Of a DNA stretch of 64,000 nt, positions 43,257-50,999 are shown one piece after another. Under the pieces are notes generated by a model. The model saw only the letters and a list, made by a program, of their open reading frames with translations, had not been told where the DNA came from and made no database searches. Made by a program: the position numbers and the translations under genes. The stretch lies in NCBI GenBank assembly GCA_018710985.1, contig DVIV01000045.1, positions 1-64,000 of the forward strand, in the 5' to 3' direction. Source of the DNA: Candidatus Limiplasma pullicola. GTDB lineage: Bacteria; Bacillota; Clostridia; Christensenellales; Aristaeellaceae. Position 1 is the stretch's first letter; each line of letters begins with the position of its first letter.

Positions 43257-43390
43257 GGCTTATTCTCCTTAACCTGAATCAAACCGCATACTGATTGCAA
43301 ACAGGTTTTCCTTATCTTCCCCGCGGATTTGCCATCCGCAGAAGGGCCGCTCCATACTGCCATCTTAGCATTTTCTTCTCTGATGTGTCC

Positions 43391-43402
43391 ACTAGTATAC
43401 CA
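43391..43402 (-). promoter_or_regulatory. extended -10 promoter of the uxu operon
   Basis: On the minus strand, TGGTATACT (43394-43402) is an extended -10; the -35 region is poor. The palindrome-like GGTATACTAG may also be an operator for the GntR/FCD regulator, whose family often binds GTATAC-type sites. The 341-base gap 43257-43597 holds this, the psuK promoter and no gene. Confidence 0.5.
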
Positions 43403-43539
43403 GCTAAAGAATAATGAATATAATTATCCAAAACCAACAATCTTCTTGTTCCGCTATTCTGTGGGCACTCCCCCCCGGGACCAGAACGCAAGCTTTCCTC
43501 ATTCCTAGCCAAATGAATTTTTCCCGATGCACTGCCGTA

Positions 43540-43568
43540 TTGACAAATAAGCAACTGTTGGTTATATT
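43540..43568 (+). promoter_or_regulatory. promoter of psuK-psuG
   Basis: A perfect TTGACA (43540-43545), 17-base spacer, TATATT (43563-43568), 30 bases before the start at 43598. Confidence 0.85.
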
Positions 43569-43597
43569 GAAGATATGCTTATGAATCGAGGTGCCAC

Positions 43598-44680
43598 ATG
43601 ACCCGACGCGAACAGGAAATCCTGGCATGGATTCGTGAAAATCCGCTGATCTCCCAGCAGGAGCTGGCGCAGCGGGCTGGCATTACGCGCTCTTCGGTAG
43701 CCGTCCACATTTCCAACCTGATGCGCAAGGGGCTGATCCGCGGGCGCGGCTATTTGCTGGGCGAGGGGGCTTACGTGGCGGTGGTAGGTGCGGTAAACGT
43801 GGATATCGGCGGCACGCCGGACAGCACGCTGATACCGGCGGACAGCAACCCCGGCCGCGTGACCGTCACGCTGGGCGGGGTGGGCCGCAACATTGCGGAA
43901 AACCTGTGCCGCATGGGAAAGCATGTGCTGATGGTAACCGCCATGGGCGAGGACGCTCACGCCCAGCAGATTCAGCAGAGCTGCCGCGAGCTGGGCATTG
44001 ATCTCAGCCACAGTCTGACGGTGCCCAACGCACGCACCTCCACCTATCTGTGCCTCAACGACGCGGATGGCGAAATCGTGGGTGCGGTAAGCGACATGGC
44101 CATCTATGACGCGCTCACCCCCGCCTATCTTTCCACGCAGCTGGAGGCGCTCAACCGGGCGGCGCTGGTGGTGGTAGACGCCAATCTTCCCTCCGAGAGC
44201 CTGGCCTTCCTGGCTGCGAACCTGAAGCCGCCCCTGTTTGCCGATCCCGTTTCGGTGAAAAAAGCGGGCCGCCTGCGTCCCATCCTCGCGCGCCTGACCG
44301 CCATGAAGCCCAACCGGCCGGAAGCCAGCCTGCTGACCGGGGTGGACATCCACAGCGACGGCGATCTGCCAAAGGCAGCGGAGGCTTTCTTCGCCCTGGG
44401 GCTGAAGAACGTGTTCATCTCGCTGGGCGCCGAGGGCGTCTATTACGACGACGGACGCGAGCGCGGCATCCTGCCATGCTTCGAAAGCCCCGTCATCAAC
44501 ACCACGGGCTGTGGCGACGCCTTCCTGGCCGCCGCCGCCTGCGCCTGGCAGGAAGGCTGCTCGCTGCGGGAAATGGCGCTGCACGGCCTGGCAGCGTCCT
44601 CCATCTGCGCCCGCGCAGACAGCGCCGTCAGTCCGCTCATCACTCCCGATGCCATTGCAAGTATCGTCCAAAACGCATAA
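43598..44680 (+). CDS. psuK: PfkB-family kinase with N-terminal HTH, probable pseudouridine kinase
   Basis: 360 residues. The first about 50 form a MarR/Lrp-like winged helix-turn-helix (REQEILAWIRENPLISQQEL, then ITRSSVAVHISNLMRKGLI), a fusion also found in other PsuK-like kinases. The kinase follows: VAVVGAVNVDIGGTPDS, the glycine motif TLGGVGRNIAENLCRMG, and the C-terminal anion hole and base NTTGCGDAFLAA (GxGD). It should phosphorylate pseudouridine to pseudouridine 5'-phosphate, the substrate of the next gene, and may regulate the operon itself. A GAGG lies just upstream. It precedes psuG by 16 bases. Confidence 0.9.
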   Translation: MTRREQEILAWIRENPLISQQELAQRAGITRSSVAVHISNLMRKGLIRGRGYLLGEGAYVAVVGAVNVDIGGTPDSTLIPADSNPGRVTVTLGGVGRNIAENLCRMGKHVLMVTAMGEDAHAQQIQQSCRELGIDLSHSLTVPNARTSTYLCLNDADGEIVGAVSDMAIYDALTPAYLSTQLEALNRAALVVVDANLPSESLAFLAANLKPPLFADPVSVKKAGRLRPILARLTAMKPNRPEASLLTGVDIHSDGDLPKAAEAFFALGLKNVFISLGAEGVYYDDGRERGILPCFESPVINTTGCGDAFLAAAACAWQEGCSLREMALHGLAASSICARADSAVSPLITPDAIASIVQNA

Positions 44681-44696
44681 CAAGGAGGAACCAAGC

Positions 44697-45617
44697 ATGA
44701 ACCTTGACAGGTATCTCAATGTATCGCCAGAGGTAAAGGCCGCCATCGCCGCGGGCAAACCGGTTGTCGCGCTGGAATCCACCATCATCTCGCACGGCAT
44801 GCCCTATCCGCAGAATGTGGAAACCGCTCTGAACGTGGAGCGCATCGTGCGGGAAAATGGCGCGGTGCCCGCGACCATCGCCATCATCCAGGGCAAAATC
44901 ACCGTCGGCTGCACCCATGAGCAGATCGAGCACCTGGGCAAAAAGGGTCTGGCGGTAACCAAAGCCAGCCGCCGTGATCTTCCGGTGCTGCTGTCCCGCG
45001 GCGAGGACGGCGCCACCACGGTGACCACCACCATGATCGGCGCGGCATTGGCGGGTATCCGTGTCTTTGCCACGGGCGGCGTGGGCGGCGTGCACCGCGG
45101 CGCGGAAACCACCATGGACATCTCCGCCGACCTGGAGGAGCTGGCGCAAACCCAGGTGCTGGTGGTGTGTGCCGGGGCCAAGAGCATTCTGGATCTTGGG
45201 CTGACGCTGGAGTATCTGGAAACCAAGGGCGTACCGGTCATCGGCTACCGTACCAAGGAGCTGCCCGCCTTCTACACCACGCATTCCGGCTTTCAGGTGG
45301 ATTACCGGCTTGATACGCCCGGGGAGATCGCGGAAGCCTTCGCCGTCAAGCTGGACCTGGATCTGCCGGGCGGCATGCTGGTAACCAACCCCATTCCCGA
45401 CGAATACGCCATGGACCTGGATTATATCAACCGCAACATCGACGCCGCCATCGCCGAGGCCGAATCGCTGGGCATCCACGGCAAGGAAACCACGCCCTTT
45501 CTGCTGGACAAGATTCAGAAGCTCACCGGCGGCGACAGTCTCAAGGCCAATATCCAGCTGGTCTACAACAACGCGCGCCTGGGCGCGCAGATTGCCACGG
45601 AGCTGGCGGGGCGCTAA
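44697..45617 (+). CDS. psuG: pseudouridine-5'-phosphate glycosidase
   Basis: Splits pseudouridine 5'-phosphate into uracil and ribose 5-phosphate. 306 residues, normal. Family signatures are VALESTIISHGMPYPQN near the N-terminus, ATIAIIQGKITVG, then GAALAGIRVFATGGVGGVHRG (about 115-135), CAGAKSILDLGLTLEYLET and TNPIPDEYAMD. The start ATG 44697 has AAGGAGG 8 bases upstream. Uracil and ribose 5-phosphate released here can feed pyrimidine salvage and the pentose pathway. Confidence 0.96.
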   Translation: MNLDRYLNVSPEVKAAIAAGKPVVALESTIISHGMPYPQNVETALNVERIVRENGAVPATIAIIQGKITVGCTHEQIEHLGKKGLAVTKASRRDLPVLLSRGEDGATTVTTTMIGAALAGIRVFATGGVGGVHRGAETTMDISADLEELAQTQVLVVCAGAKSILDLGLTLEYLETKGVPVIGYRTKELPAFYTTHSGFQVDYRLDTPGEIAEAFAVKLDLDLPGGMLVTNPIPDEYAMDLDYINRNIDAAIAEAESLGIHGKETTPFLLDKIQKLTGGDSLKANIQLVYNNARLGAQIATELAGR

Positions 45618-45641
45618 GCCCCTTTTCCCCGCAATCGAAAA

Positions 45642-45676
45642 CCCGGACGGCGATGCCGTCCGGGAGATTTTGTTTT
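45642..45676 (+). terminator. terminator after psuG
   Basis: A 10-bp perfect stem CCCGGACGGC/GCCGTCCGGG with loop GAT, then AGATTTTGTTTT. Confidence 0.85.
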
Positions 45677-45808
45677 GGGAAATATGCACTTTTCCTGCCT
45701 GCTCGATCTGGAAAACCAACCGTCTATATCTACGGCCTTACGGCCGCTGGTAGGAAAATCCGATCCGGTGAAAAAATCACTCACAGGAAACCACCCATAC
45801 GGTGGGAT

Positions 45809-46180
45809 TTACTCGTCGTCCAGTTCTTCGTCAGCCTCAAAGTCCGCTTGAACTACTTCGATAAGTTTCTCGAGCAGGTCTTCGTCTTCCACGGGAAGGA
45901 ATTCCTCGATTTCCTCGCCGTCCTCTTCCGATTCGACAACCTTCATGATATAGAGATTGACGGCTTCCTCTTCCTCGTGGTGGTCGCAATGCTCGCATTC
46001 ACAGTCGCATTCGCCATCATGAGCTTCGCCCAGTACAACGTATTCTTCACCGTTGTAGAAGAAATAGCGCACGACTTCCAGCAGCACATTGTTTCCGTCC
46101 TCATCAACGCCTTCGATGAGGTCCCTGGTTTCTTCTTCGGCGGCTCCTACGCCGCCCAACGGCTGATCGTCGCAGTACAA
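45809..46180 (-). CDS. DUF1292-family acidic protein with Cys/His cluster
   Basis: About 123 residues, very acidic. The segment DEDGNNVLLEVVRYFFYNGEEYVVL (about 27-50) and the C-terminal LPVEDEDLLEKLIEVVQADF match DUF1292 (YrzB-like) proteins of unknown function. Between them is GECDCECEHCDHHEEEE (about 56-72), with cysteines at 58, 60, 62 and 65 and histidines at 64, 67 and 68, which could bind a metal such as zinc, copper or nickel. No ATG is in frame; the TTG at 46180 is the best start I can see, with only a weak GGGG upstream, so the N-terminus is uncertain. Confidence 0.8.
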   Translation of the reverse strand: MYCDDQPLGGVGAAEEETRDLIEGVDEDGNNVLLEVVRYFFYNGEEYVVLGEAHDGECDCECEHCDHHEEEEAVNLYIMKVVESEEDGEEIEEFLPVEDEDLLEKLIEVVQADFEADEELDDE

Positions 46181-46322
46181 CGGTATCGCCCCACTTTCTT
46201 TGCCTGTTTTCCATCGCCGCTCCGGGTCATTTCCAACGCCGTGTCATCACAGCCTGCGGCGGAACGCCGGCTAGCCGCGACGGGAGTGGCAATTCCCTTT
46301 CCTATCCTCTTGGTTCGATCTT

Positions 46323-46351
46323 ATTATAACCCAAAGCATCCGCGGAAACAA
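46323..46351 (-). promoter_or_regulatory. promoter of the DUF1292 gene
   Basis: On the minus strand, TTGTTT (46346-46351), 17-base spacer, a perfect TATAAT (46323-46328). It gives a leader of about 135 bases in which I recognise no known riboswitch. Confidence 0.7.
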
Positions 46352-46374
46352 GGCTTTTTGCGAAAATTTTGTGG

Positions 46375-46403
46375 TTGATTTTTGTAAACTTTTTTGATAA
46401 AAT
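46375..46403 (+). promoter_or_regulatory. rightward promoter, antisense to the DUF896 gene
   Basis: TTGATT (46375-46380), 17-base spacer, TAAAAT (46398-46403). It points through the DUF896 gene toward the acetyltransferase at 46666. Confidence 0.5.
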
Positions 46404-46423
46404 AAGAGTGTTGGGGCAGCCGG

Positions 46424-46636
46424 TCAGGGCTTGTCCTCTTTCTTTTGCAGCGGCTCCAGGCTGCCGTCCGGCCGCTTCAGGCGCACGCTTTGCAGCACGG
46501 CCTGCATGTTCTGGCGAAAGCCATCCAGGTATTCGCGGCGCAGCGCCTCGCGCTCCACCAGCTCCTCATGCGTCAGCTCCCGCTCGCGGCTCAGGCGCGT
46601 GAGCTCGCTGATGCGCTCGATCTTTTCATGTTCCAT
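46424..46636 (-). CDS. DUF896 (YnzC-like) small protein
   Basis: A 70-residue cytosolic protein from ATG 46636, with AAGGA 7 bases upstream. The sequence IERISELTRLSRERELTHEE, then EREALRREYLDGFRQNMQAV is the complete two-helix DUF896 pattern, followed by a disordered basic-acidic tail. Members are common in Firmicutes; in Bacillus a relative is linked to the SOS-controlled yneA operon, but the function is not known. It is divergent from the acetyltransferase across only 29 bases. Confidence 0.9.
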   Translation of the reverse strand: MEHEKIERISELTRLSRERELTHEELVEREALRREYLDGFRQNMQAVLQSVRLKRPDGSLEPLQKKEDKP

Positions 46637-46665
46637 GCTATCATCCTTTCGGGAGGTAATCCGCC

Positions 46666-47124
46666 ATGGTACAGGGCAAGTGGTTTCCCACGGGCAGCGA
46701 TCTTTCCCAGCCGCTCGCCATCCGGTGCGCCGTCTTCGGCCGCGGCCGCGATGCGCGGGACCACTGGGCACAGCAGGTAGCGGTCTATGCGGGGGAGGAG
46801 CCCGTAGGCAGCGCCCGCCTGTGGTGGCAGGACGGCGCGTTCTGGCTGGGTGACGTAGGCGTGCTGCCCGGGCACCGGGGCATGGGCTACGGCGATCTGC
46901 TGGTGCGTCTGCTCCTGTTCAAGGCCCTCACCCATGGCGCGCGCCTCCTCCGTCTGGAGGCTTCCGCGGAGGCGGCTCCCTTTTTTGCCCGTTACGGCTT
47001 CTGTGAGGAAAGCCGCCGCGACGGGCAGGCCGTCATGAGCCTCGCCGCCCACGACGTGCATCTGGACCAGTGCGGCGGCAACTGCGCCGGCTGTGACCTC
47101 TGTCCGCCGGATGCCGCCCGCTGA
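46666..47124 (+). CDS. GNAT acetyltransferase with C-terminal four-cysteine tail
   Basis: 152 residues. A GNAT core is evident: EPVGSARLWWQDGAFWLGDVGVLPGHRGMGYGDLLVRLLL carries the strand pair and the acetyl-CoA loop (H-R-G-M-G-Y-G), then LRLEASAEAAPFFARYGF is the C-terminal strand-helix. After it, DQCGGNCAGCDLCPPD places cysteines at 136, 140, 143 and 146 (C-x3-C-x2-C-x2-C), a spacing fit for an iron-sulfur cluster or zinc. GGGAGGT lies upstream of ATG 46666. Substrate unknown. Ends at a terminator. Confidence 0.85.
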   Translation: MVQGKWFPTGSDLSQPLAIRCAVFGRGRDARDHWAQQVAVYAGEEPVGSARLWWQDGAFWLGDVGVLPGHRGMGYGDLLVRLLLFKALTHGARLLRLEASAEAAPFFARYGFCEESRRDGQAVMSLAAHDVHLDQCGGNCAGCDLCPPDAAR

Positions 47125-47140
47125 GCGTTTCCCGCCCCCT

Positions 47141-48283
47141 TCAGCCCGCTGTTGCGGGCTTTTTCTGAAACACCCAACGGCGCTGCAGATGGTAGCTCAC
47201 AAAGAACAGCACGATATCCACGGGGATCTTGGCGGTGTTGTCGCTCCAGCCCAGCCACAGGTGCAGGCTGCTGGTGAGCACGGCGGAGAGCAGCATCACC
47301 AGGAAGAACACGCCCAGGTAGCGCAGGAAGGCATTGCTGATCTTGCCCTTGTCCGTAAAGACGAAGCTGCGGTTGAGGAAGAAGTTCGTCACCCCGGACA
47401 GAAGGCGCGCAGCCACGGTGGCGATCAGAATATGGGGCACCACCCGGATGAACAGCACGCCGACCTCCTGATCCAGCGAGGTTCCAAAGTACTTGAGCAG
47501 GTTATTGAACAGCAGATAAAGGCCATAGTCCACCAGAAAGCTGACCATCGACGTGCCCACAAAACGGAAGAAGCCGCTGAAGATGACGCGATAGATGCGC
47601 GCGCTGTCGCGGAAGGCGCGGAAATGGCTTCCTTCGTTGTTGTTTTCGTACACGGTTTCGATGGGCAGCGGCCGCATGGGCACCTTCATGGCCGCACACT
47701 CGATGAGCACGTTCATCTCGTACTCGTAGCGATCGCCGGGCGCGGCGATCATCGTGGGCAGCAGGTCGCGGTGGAAGCCGCGCAGACCCGTCTGCGTATC
47801 GCCCACCCAGCAGCCATAGAGCAGCCTGAACACCACCGAGGTGATGCGGTTGCCCATCCGGCTCTTGGGCGGCACATGCTCCTGGGAAAAGTCCCGGCTG
47901 CCCAGAAGCAGCCCGGAGGGATCGCGCGCAAGGTCCTCAGCCATGCGCAGCACATCCTCCACGGTATGCTGGCCGTCGCTGTCGGCGGTCACGATGATGT
48001 CCTGCTCGGGGCATTCGTCCAGCAGCCAGGCCATGCCGCGCTTGAGGGCGACCCCCTTGCCGCAGTTGGGCTGGTAGCTGATGATGTGGCTGATCCCATC
48101 CTCGGGGATCTGCGAAAAAATGTTCTGAAAGCCTTCCCCGCTGCCATCGTCCACAACGGCGATTCTGCCGATGCCGGCGTCCTTCAGCGCTTGTACATAC
48201 GGGGGCAGGCGGTCGTCCGGCTTATAGGCGGGGATGACCACGGCCGTGCGCCCTGCACAGGTCTGTTCCATGGATTCGTTCAT
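47141..48283 (-). CDS. GT2 glycosyltransferase fused to a GtrA-like membrane domain
   Basis: 380 residues. Residues about 12-235 are a GT-A fold family-2 transferase of the polyprenyl-phosphate type: AVVIPAYKPDDRLPPYV, VVDDGSGEG, GKGVALKRGMAW, TADSDGQHTVEDV (DxD) and GSRDFSQ. Residues about 240-370 form a GtrA domain with four membrane helices (FVGTSMVSFLVDYGLYLLF, then LSGVTNFFLNRSFVF). The pairing suggests synthesis of an undecaprenyl-phosphate-linked sugar and its flipping across the membrane, the donor for GT-C enzymes such as those encoded nearby. Last gene of the operon that also holds the M1 peptidase and zinc-ribbon protein. Confidence 0.92.
   Translation of the reverse strand: MNESMEQTCAGRTAVVIPAYKPDDRLPPYVQALKDAGIGRIAVVDDGSGEGFQNIFSQIPEDGISHIISYQPNCGKGVALKRGMAWLLDECPEQDIIVTADSDGQHTVEDVLRMAEDLARDPSGLLLGSRDFSQEHVPPKSRMGNRITSVVFRLLYGCWVGDTQTGLRGFHRDLLPTMIAAPGDRYEYEMNVLIECAAMKVPMRPLPIETVYENNNEGSHFRAFRDSARIYRVIFSGFFRFVGTSMVSFLVDYGLYLLFNNLLKYFGTSLDQEVGVLFIRVVPHILIATVAARLLSGVTNFFLNRSFVFTDKGKISNAFLRYLGVFFLVMLLSAVLTSSLHLWLGWSDNTAKIPVDIVLFFVSYHLQRRWVFQKKPATAG
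47143..47164 (+). terminator. terminator of the acetyltransferase gene
   Basis: AGCCCGC/GCGGGCT around TGTT, then TTTT. It overlaps the last codons of the convergent GT2-GtrA gene. Confidence 0.8.
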
Positions 48284-48304
48284 TCCTTTCGTGAATCGGC
48301 TGTG

Positions 48305-49822
48305 TCAATTCAGGATGTAGGTATCCAGGTAATCGCGGATCATCGGGGTCAGGTCCTCGCCGGTTACCTCGGCCAGCAGGCCTTCAAAGTCCTCGCGCGT
48401 AGCCCGGCTGAAGGCGTAGCGCTCGTAGTAGGCGCGCAGGAACTCGTCCAGCCCGCCGCCGAGCATGCGGTCCAGGGCACAGAGCATCGCGGCCCCACGG
48501 TCATAAACCACCAGCGAGTATTCCGACATGCCGGAAAAACGGTCCAACGGCGCGCCCGGCGTAACGCCCCGCGGCACCGTGACGCGAAGCGCGCTCTCCA
48601 GCTCCTGCTGCTCGTACGCCTCGCGCCGCGCGAGGCCGTAACGATCCTCCAGGTACTCCAGCATGCTGAACTGGCTCAGCGCCTCGTCCTGCCAGGCTTG
48701 GTTGACCGGGTCGCTGCCCACCACGGCGTACCACCACTGATGCGCCGCCTCATGCGCCACCACCATTTCCAGTTTCTCGCCCCCCGCTGCCAGGCGGTCG
48801 GAGCCGATCATCGCCAGGGCGGGGTATTCCATGCCGCCCATGGGGAAGCTGATCTCGCAAAGCGTATAGCTCTGGTAGGGATAGGCGCCGTAGCGCGCCG
48901 AGAAGCAATCCAGCGCCTTTTTCCCGTAGTCCAGCAGCTCCCGCGCGCGGGCCGCGTCGGTCGCATAGGCGCTGACGAGCACGCCGTCCTGCTCCGCCTG
49001 CGCGATGTGGAACCGGTCGCTCGCCACCAGCGCAAAGTCGCGCACGGCGGGCGCGACAAAGTCGTAGCGGGTGCGGCCGTCCGCCGTCTCCGCCGTGGGA
49101 TATCCGCTTCCGGCGCACAAAAAGCCCTCCGGCACGGATACGCTCACGGTCCAGTTCATGCAATCGCTCAGGAAGGGATCGCCCACGGGATAGTATTCAT
49201 CCGTGCGCCAATCCCCCTCCTCCCACACGGCGGGAATGGCAAACGCGTTTCCCAGCGCCCAGATGCCGTTGTCCACGCCGAAGCGGTATGCCATATGCGG
49301 CACCTGCACCGTATAGGTCAGGGTAATTTCAATCCATTCCTCCGCCTGCCAGCCATCGGTGACCGGGACGAAGAGCACGGTCTTGGCATCGTCGGTATAG
49401 CGATAGGCCACCGCCTTGGATTCCCCGCCGTCGCGTGCGACCCGCGCGCCGCTCATCACCAGCGCCCCCATGGAAAAGCCGTCCGGATAGCAGCTTTCAT
49501 ACAGCGCTTCCTCGGCAGCGGCCGGGGAGGTATCCGGGCTCTGGAATGCGTTGGGCCACGTGCGCAGCACCGCCGCCTCCTGCGTCTGACCGGTGCGGTT
49601 TTTCAGCGTAAGCGTCTGCGAGACGCTCAGCGCCGACGTCTCCGTATCCAGAGACGCCTCCACCAGCACGGCGTCCAGCCCATCCCAGGCCTCGATCAGC
49701 GCCTGAGAAGGCGGGGGCAGCTCCGGCGCGGGTGTAAAAACGCCGCACAGCCACAGTACCACCAGCACAGTGGCCGCCACAATCCCCGCCGCCAGCCCGA
49801 TGCGCACCGGGCGCCGCTTCAT
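48305..49822 (-). CDS. membrane-anchored M1-type metallopeptidase
   Basis: 505 residues from ATG 49822. One membrane helix at about 7-27, then an extracytoplasmic chain. An N-terminal beta domain (LSVSQTLTLKNRTGQ) precedes the gluzincin core: GGMEYPALAMIG (a GxMEN-like exopeptidase motif) at about 329-340, and VVAHEAAHQWWY with His357, Glu358, His361 and the third ligand Glu380 in WQDEALSQ (HExxH-x18-E). The helical tail is short. It probably trims peptides or proteins at the cell surface. It follows the zinc-ribbon protein in the same operon; AGAGGG lies 5 bases before the ATG, and a TTG at 49837 is a possible alternative. Confidence 0.9.
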   Translation of the reverse strand: MKRRPVRIGLAAGIVAATVLVVLWLCGVFTPAPELPPPSQALIEAWDGLDAVLVEASLDTETSALSVSQTLTLKNRTGQTQEAAVLRTWPNAFQSPDTSPAAAEEALYESCYPDGFSMGALVMSGARVARDGGESKAVAYRYTDDAKTVLFVPVTDGWQAEEWIEITLTYTVQVPHMAYRFGVDNGIWALGNAFAIPAVWEEGDWRTDEYYPVGDPFLSDCMNWTVSVSVPEGFLCAGSGYPTAETADGRTRYDFVAPAVRDFALVASDRFHIAQAEQDGVLVSAYATDAARARELLDYGKKALDCFSARYGAYPYQSYTLCEISFPMGGMEYPALAMIGSDRLAAGGEKLEMVVAHEAAHQWWYAVVGSDPVNQAWQDEALSQFSMLEYLEDRYGLARREAYEQQELESALRVTVPRGVTPGAPLDRFSGMSEYSLVVYDRGAAMLCALDRMLGGGLDEFLRAYYERYAFSRATREDFEGLLAEVTGEDLTPMIRDYLDTYILN

Positions 49823-49833
49823 CCATTCCCTCT

Positions 49834-50931
49834 TCAAATCAAGGACCCCACACTATTGAGCAGCACCATCACGCGTTGCAAAACGCCGCGCATCAAAAGG
49901 CCGCCCACCATGCCGCCCACGATCAGCGTCAGCGCCAGCGCAAGGGCCACCAGCAGCATTTTGGCCGGCAGCAGCTGCGCGTCGGTCCGGCCCGTGACGG
50001 CGCTCAAAAGGCCGCATGCCTGCGTGTAGCTCACGGCCATACCGCACAGCGCCACCAGCAATGCCAGCCAGGGCGACAGCAGCGACAGCACCATCGCCAG
50101 CAGCGCGACCGCAGCCGTGGGCAGCGTGGTGACCCCCACAAAGCCCAGCAGCAGCTCCCAGGAAAAATGCACCTTGGCCACCCCGCAAAGGTAGACCATG
50201 AACACAAGCGCCGGCACCGCCATGCCGATCAGCTGGCACACCACCGCCGCTCCACCCACCGACGGAGCGATACGCCCGGCGATGTAGCTGACGCCCTGAT
50301 TCATGGAGGCGGCATCGCTGGCCAGGCTTACGCCGGTCAACGTCGAGATGGCCGAAAGCAGCACGCCCACAAAGCTGCGCATCACCACCATGCCGCACAG
50401 GAACGTGAGCAGCAGCGTAAGACCCGCCACGATGGGGCCCGTAAGCAGGTCCCGCTTTTCCAGCATGCCGCGCAGCACCTCCTGCGGCTTTATAAAGCTG
50501 TCCAGGAAGGTGCGCGGCAGGGCGCTGAGGGCCGTCAGCAGCGGATTGGCCTCCCGCGCGACGGGCGGCTGGCCATAGCTGTAGGGTTGCTGGAAGCCCG
50601 GCGGATAGGTTCCCTGCTGGTATTGCGCATAGGACTGCCGGTAGAGGTTTTGCTGCGGGTAGGGCTGCTGCTGTGCGCCCATGTACTGCGCCGCGGGCTG
50701 CTGCTGCATCCCCTGCGCCCCGTTTACGGGCGGCGGCTGCATCCCCTGCGCTCCGTTCGCAGGCGGCGGCTGCATTCCTGCGCCGGGGCCTGGCTGCGGA
50801 TAGCCATGGGGCATACCCTGGGTATAGCCCGGCATGTAGCCCGGCTGGACATAGGCGGAAACAGGCTCGTTGCAGACGGGGCAAAACGCCGCGCCCTGCG
50901 GGATCAGCGTCCCGCACTTGGGACAGTTCAT
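49834..50931 (-). CDS. zinc-ribbon polytopic membrane protein with Pro/Gln-rich linker
   Basis: 365 residues. An N-terminal zinc ribbon has two CxxC pairs (NCPKCGTLI, then FCPVC; Cys3, Cys6, Cys17, Cys20). Residues about 28-128 are a disordered linker rich in Pro, Gln, Gly and Tyr with imperfect 11-residue repeats. Residues about 130-365 hold five or six membrane helices and resemble the Yip1/DUF1282-type domain often attached to such ribbons. GGAGGG lies upstream, and a promoter at 50971 drives it. Function unknown; a scaffold or sensor role in the envelope is plausible. Confidence 0.8.
   Translation of the reverse strand: MNCPKCGTLIPQGAAFCPVCNEPVSAYVQPGYMPGYTQGMPHGYPQPGPGAGMQPPPANGAQGMQPPPVNGAQGMQQQPAAQYMGAQQQPYPQQNLYRQSYAQYQQGTYPPGFQQPYSYGQPPVAREANPLLTALSALPRTFLDSFIKPQEVLRGMLEKRDLLTGPIVAGLTLLLTFLCGMVVMRSFVGVLLSAISTLTGVSLASDAASMNQGVSYIAGRIAPSVGGAAVVCQLIGMAVPALVFMVYLCGVAKVHFSWELLLGFVGVTTLPTAAVALLAMVLSLLSPWLALLVALCGMAVSYTQACGLLSAVTGRTDAQLLPAKMLLVALALALTLIVGGMVGGLLMRGVLQRVMVLLNSVGSLI
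50695..50778 (-). repeat. in-frame 33-base tandem repeats
   Basis: Two full copies of an 11-residue unit (GMQPPPxNGAQ, residues 52-62 and 63-73) and a partial third (GMQQQP). Copy number could vary between strains. Confidence 0.75.
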
Positions 50932-50970
50932 ATCGTCCCTCCTTCAAAAAGGTCCATGGGAATACGGTCC

Positions 50971-50999
50971 ATCATAGCACGGGCCGAAGCGCGCGTCAA
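50971..50999 (-). promoter_or_regulatory. promoter of the zinc-ribbon/M1 peptidase/GT2-GtrA operon
   Basis: On the minus strand, TTGACG (50994-50999), 17-base spacer, TATGAT (50971-50976). It overlaps the end of the upstream 737-residue gene. Confidence 0.75.

Noticed and set aside
40305-43277. Plus-strand open frame of 990 codons opposite uxuA and uxuB
   Set aside because: Antisense shadow of two well-identified enzymes; no start signals or recognisable domain.
46181-46316. Possible riboswitch in the DUF1292 leader
   Set aside because: The leader has some GC-rich pairing potential, but none of the conserved cores I know (T-box, cobalamin, SAM, TPP, c-di-GMP, THF) can be found in it.
47093-50029. 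Plus-strand open frame of 978 codons opposite the GT2-GtrA and M1 peptidase genes
   Set aside because: Antisense shadow with His/Gln/Arg-rich composition; the minus-strand genes have catalytic motifs.
50695-50778. CRISPR-like short repeats
   Set aside because: They are two and a half in-frame 33-base copies coding for a Pro/Gln-rich linker, without spacers or cas genes.
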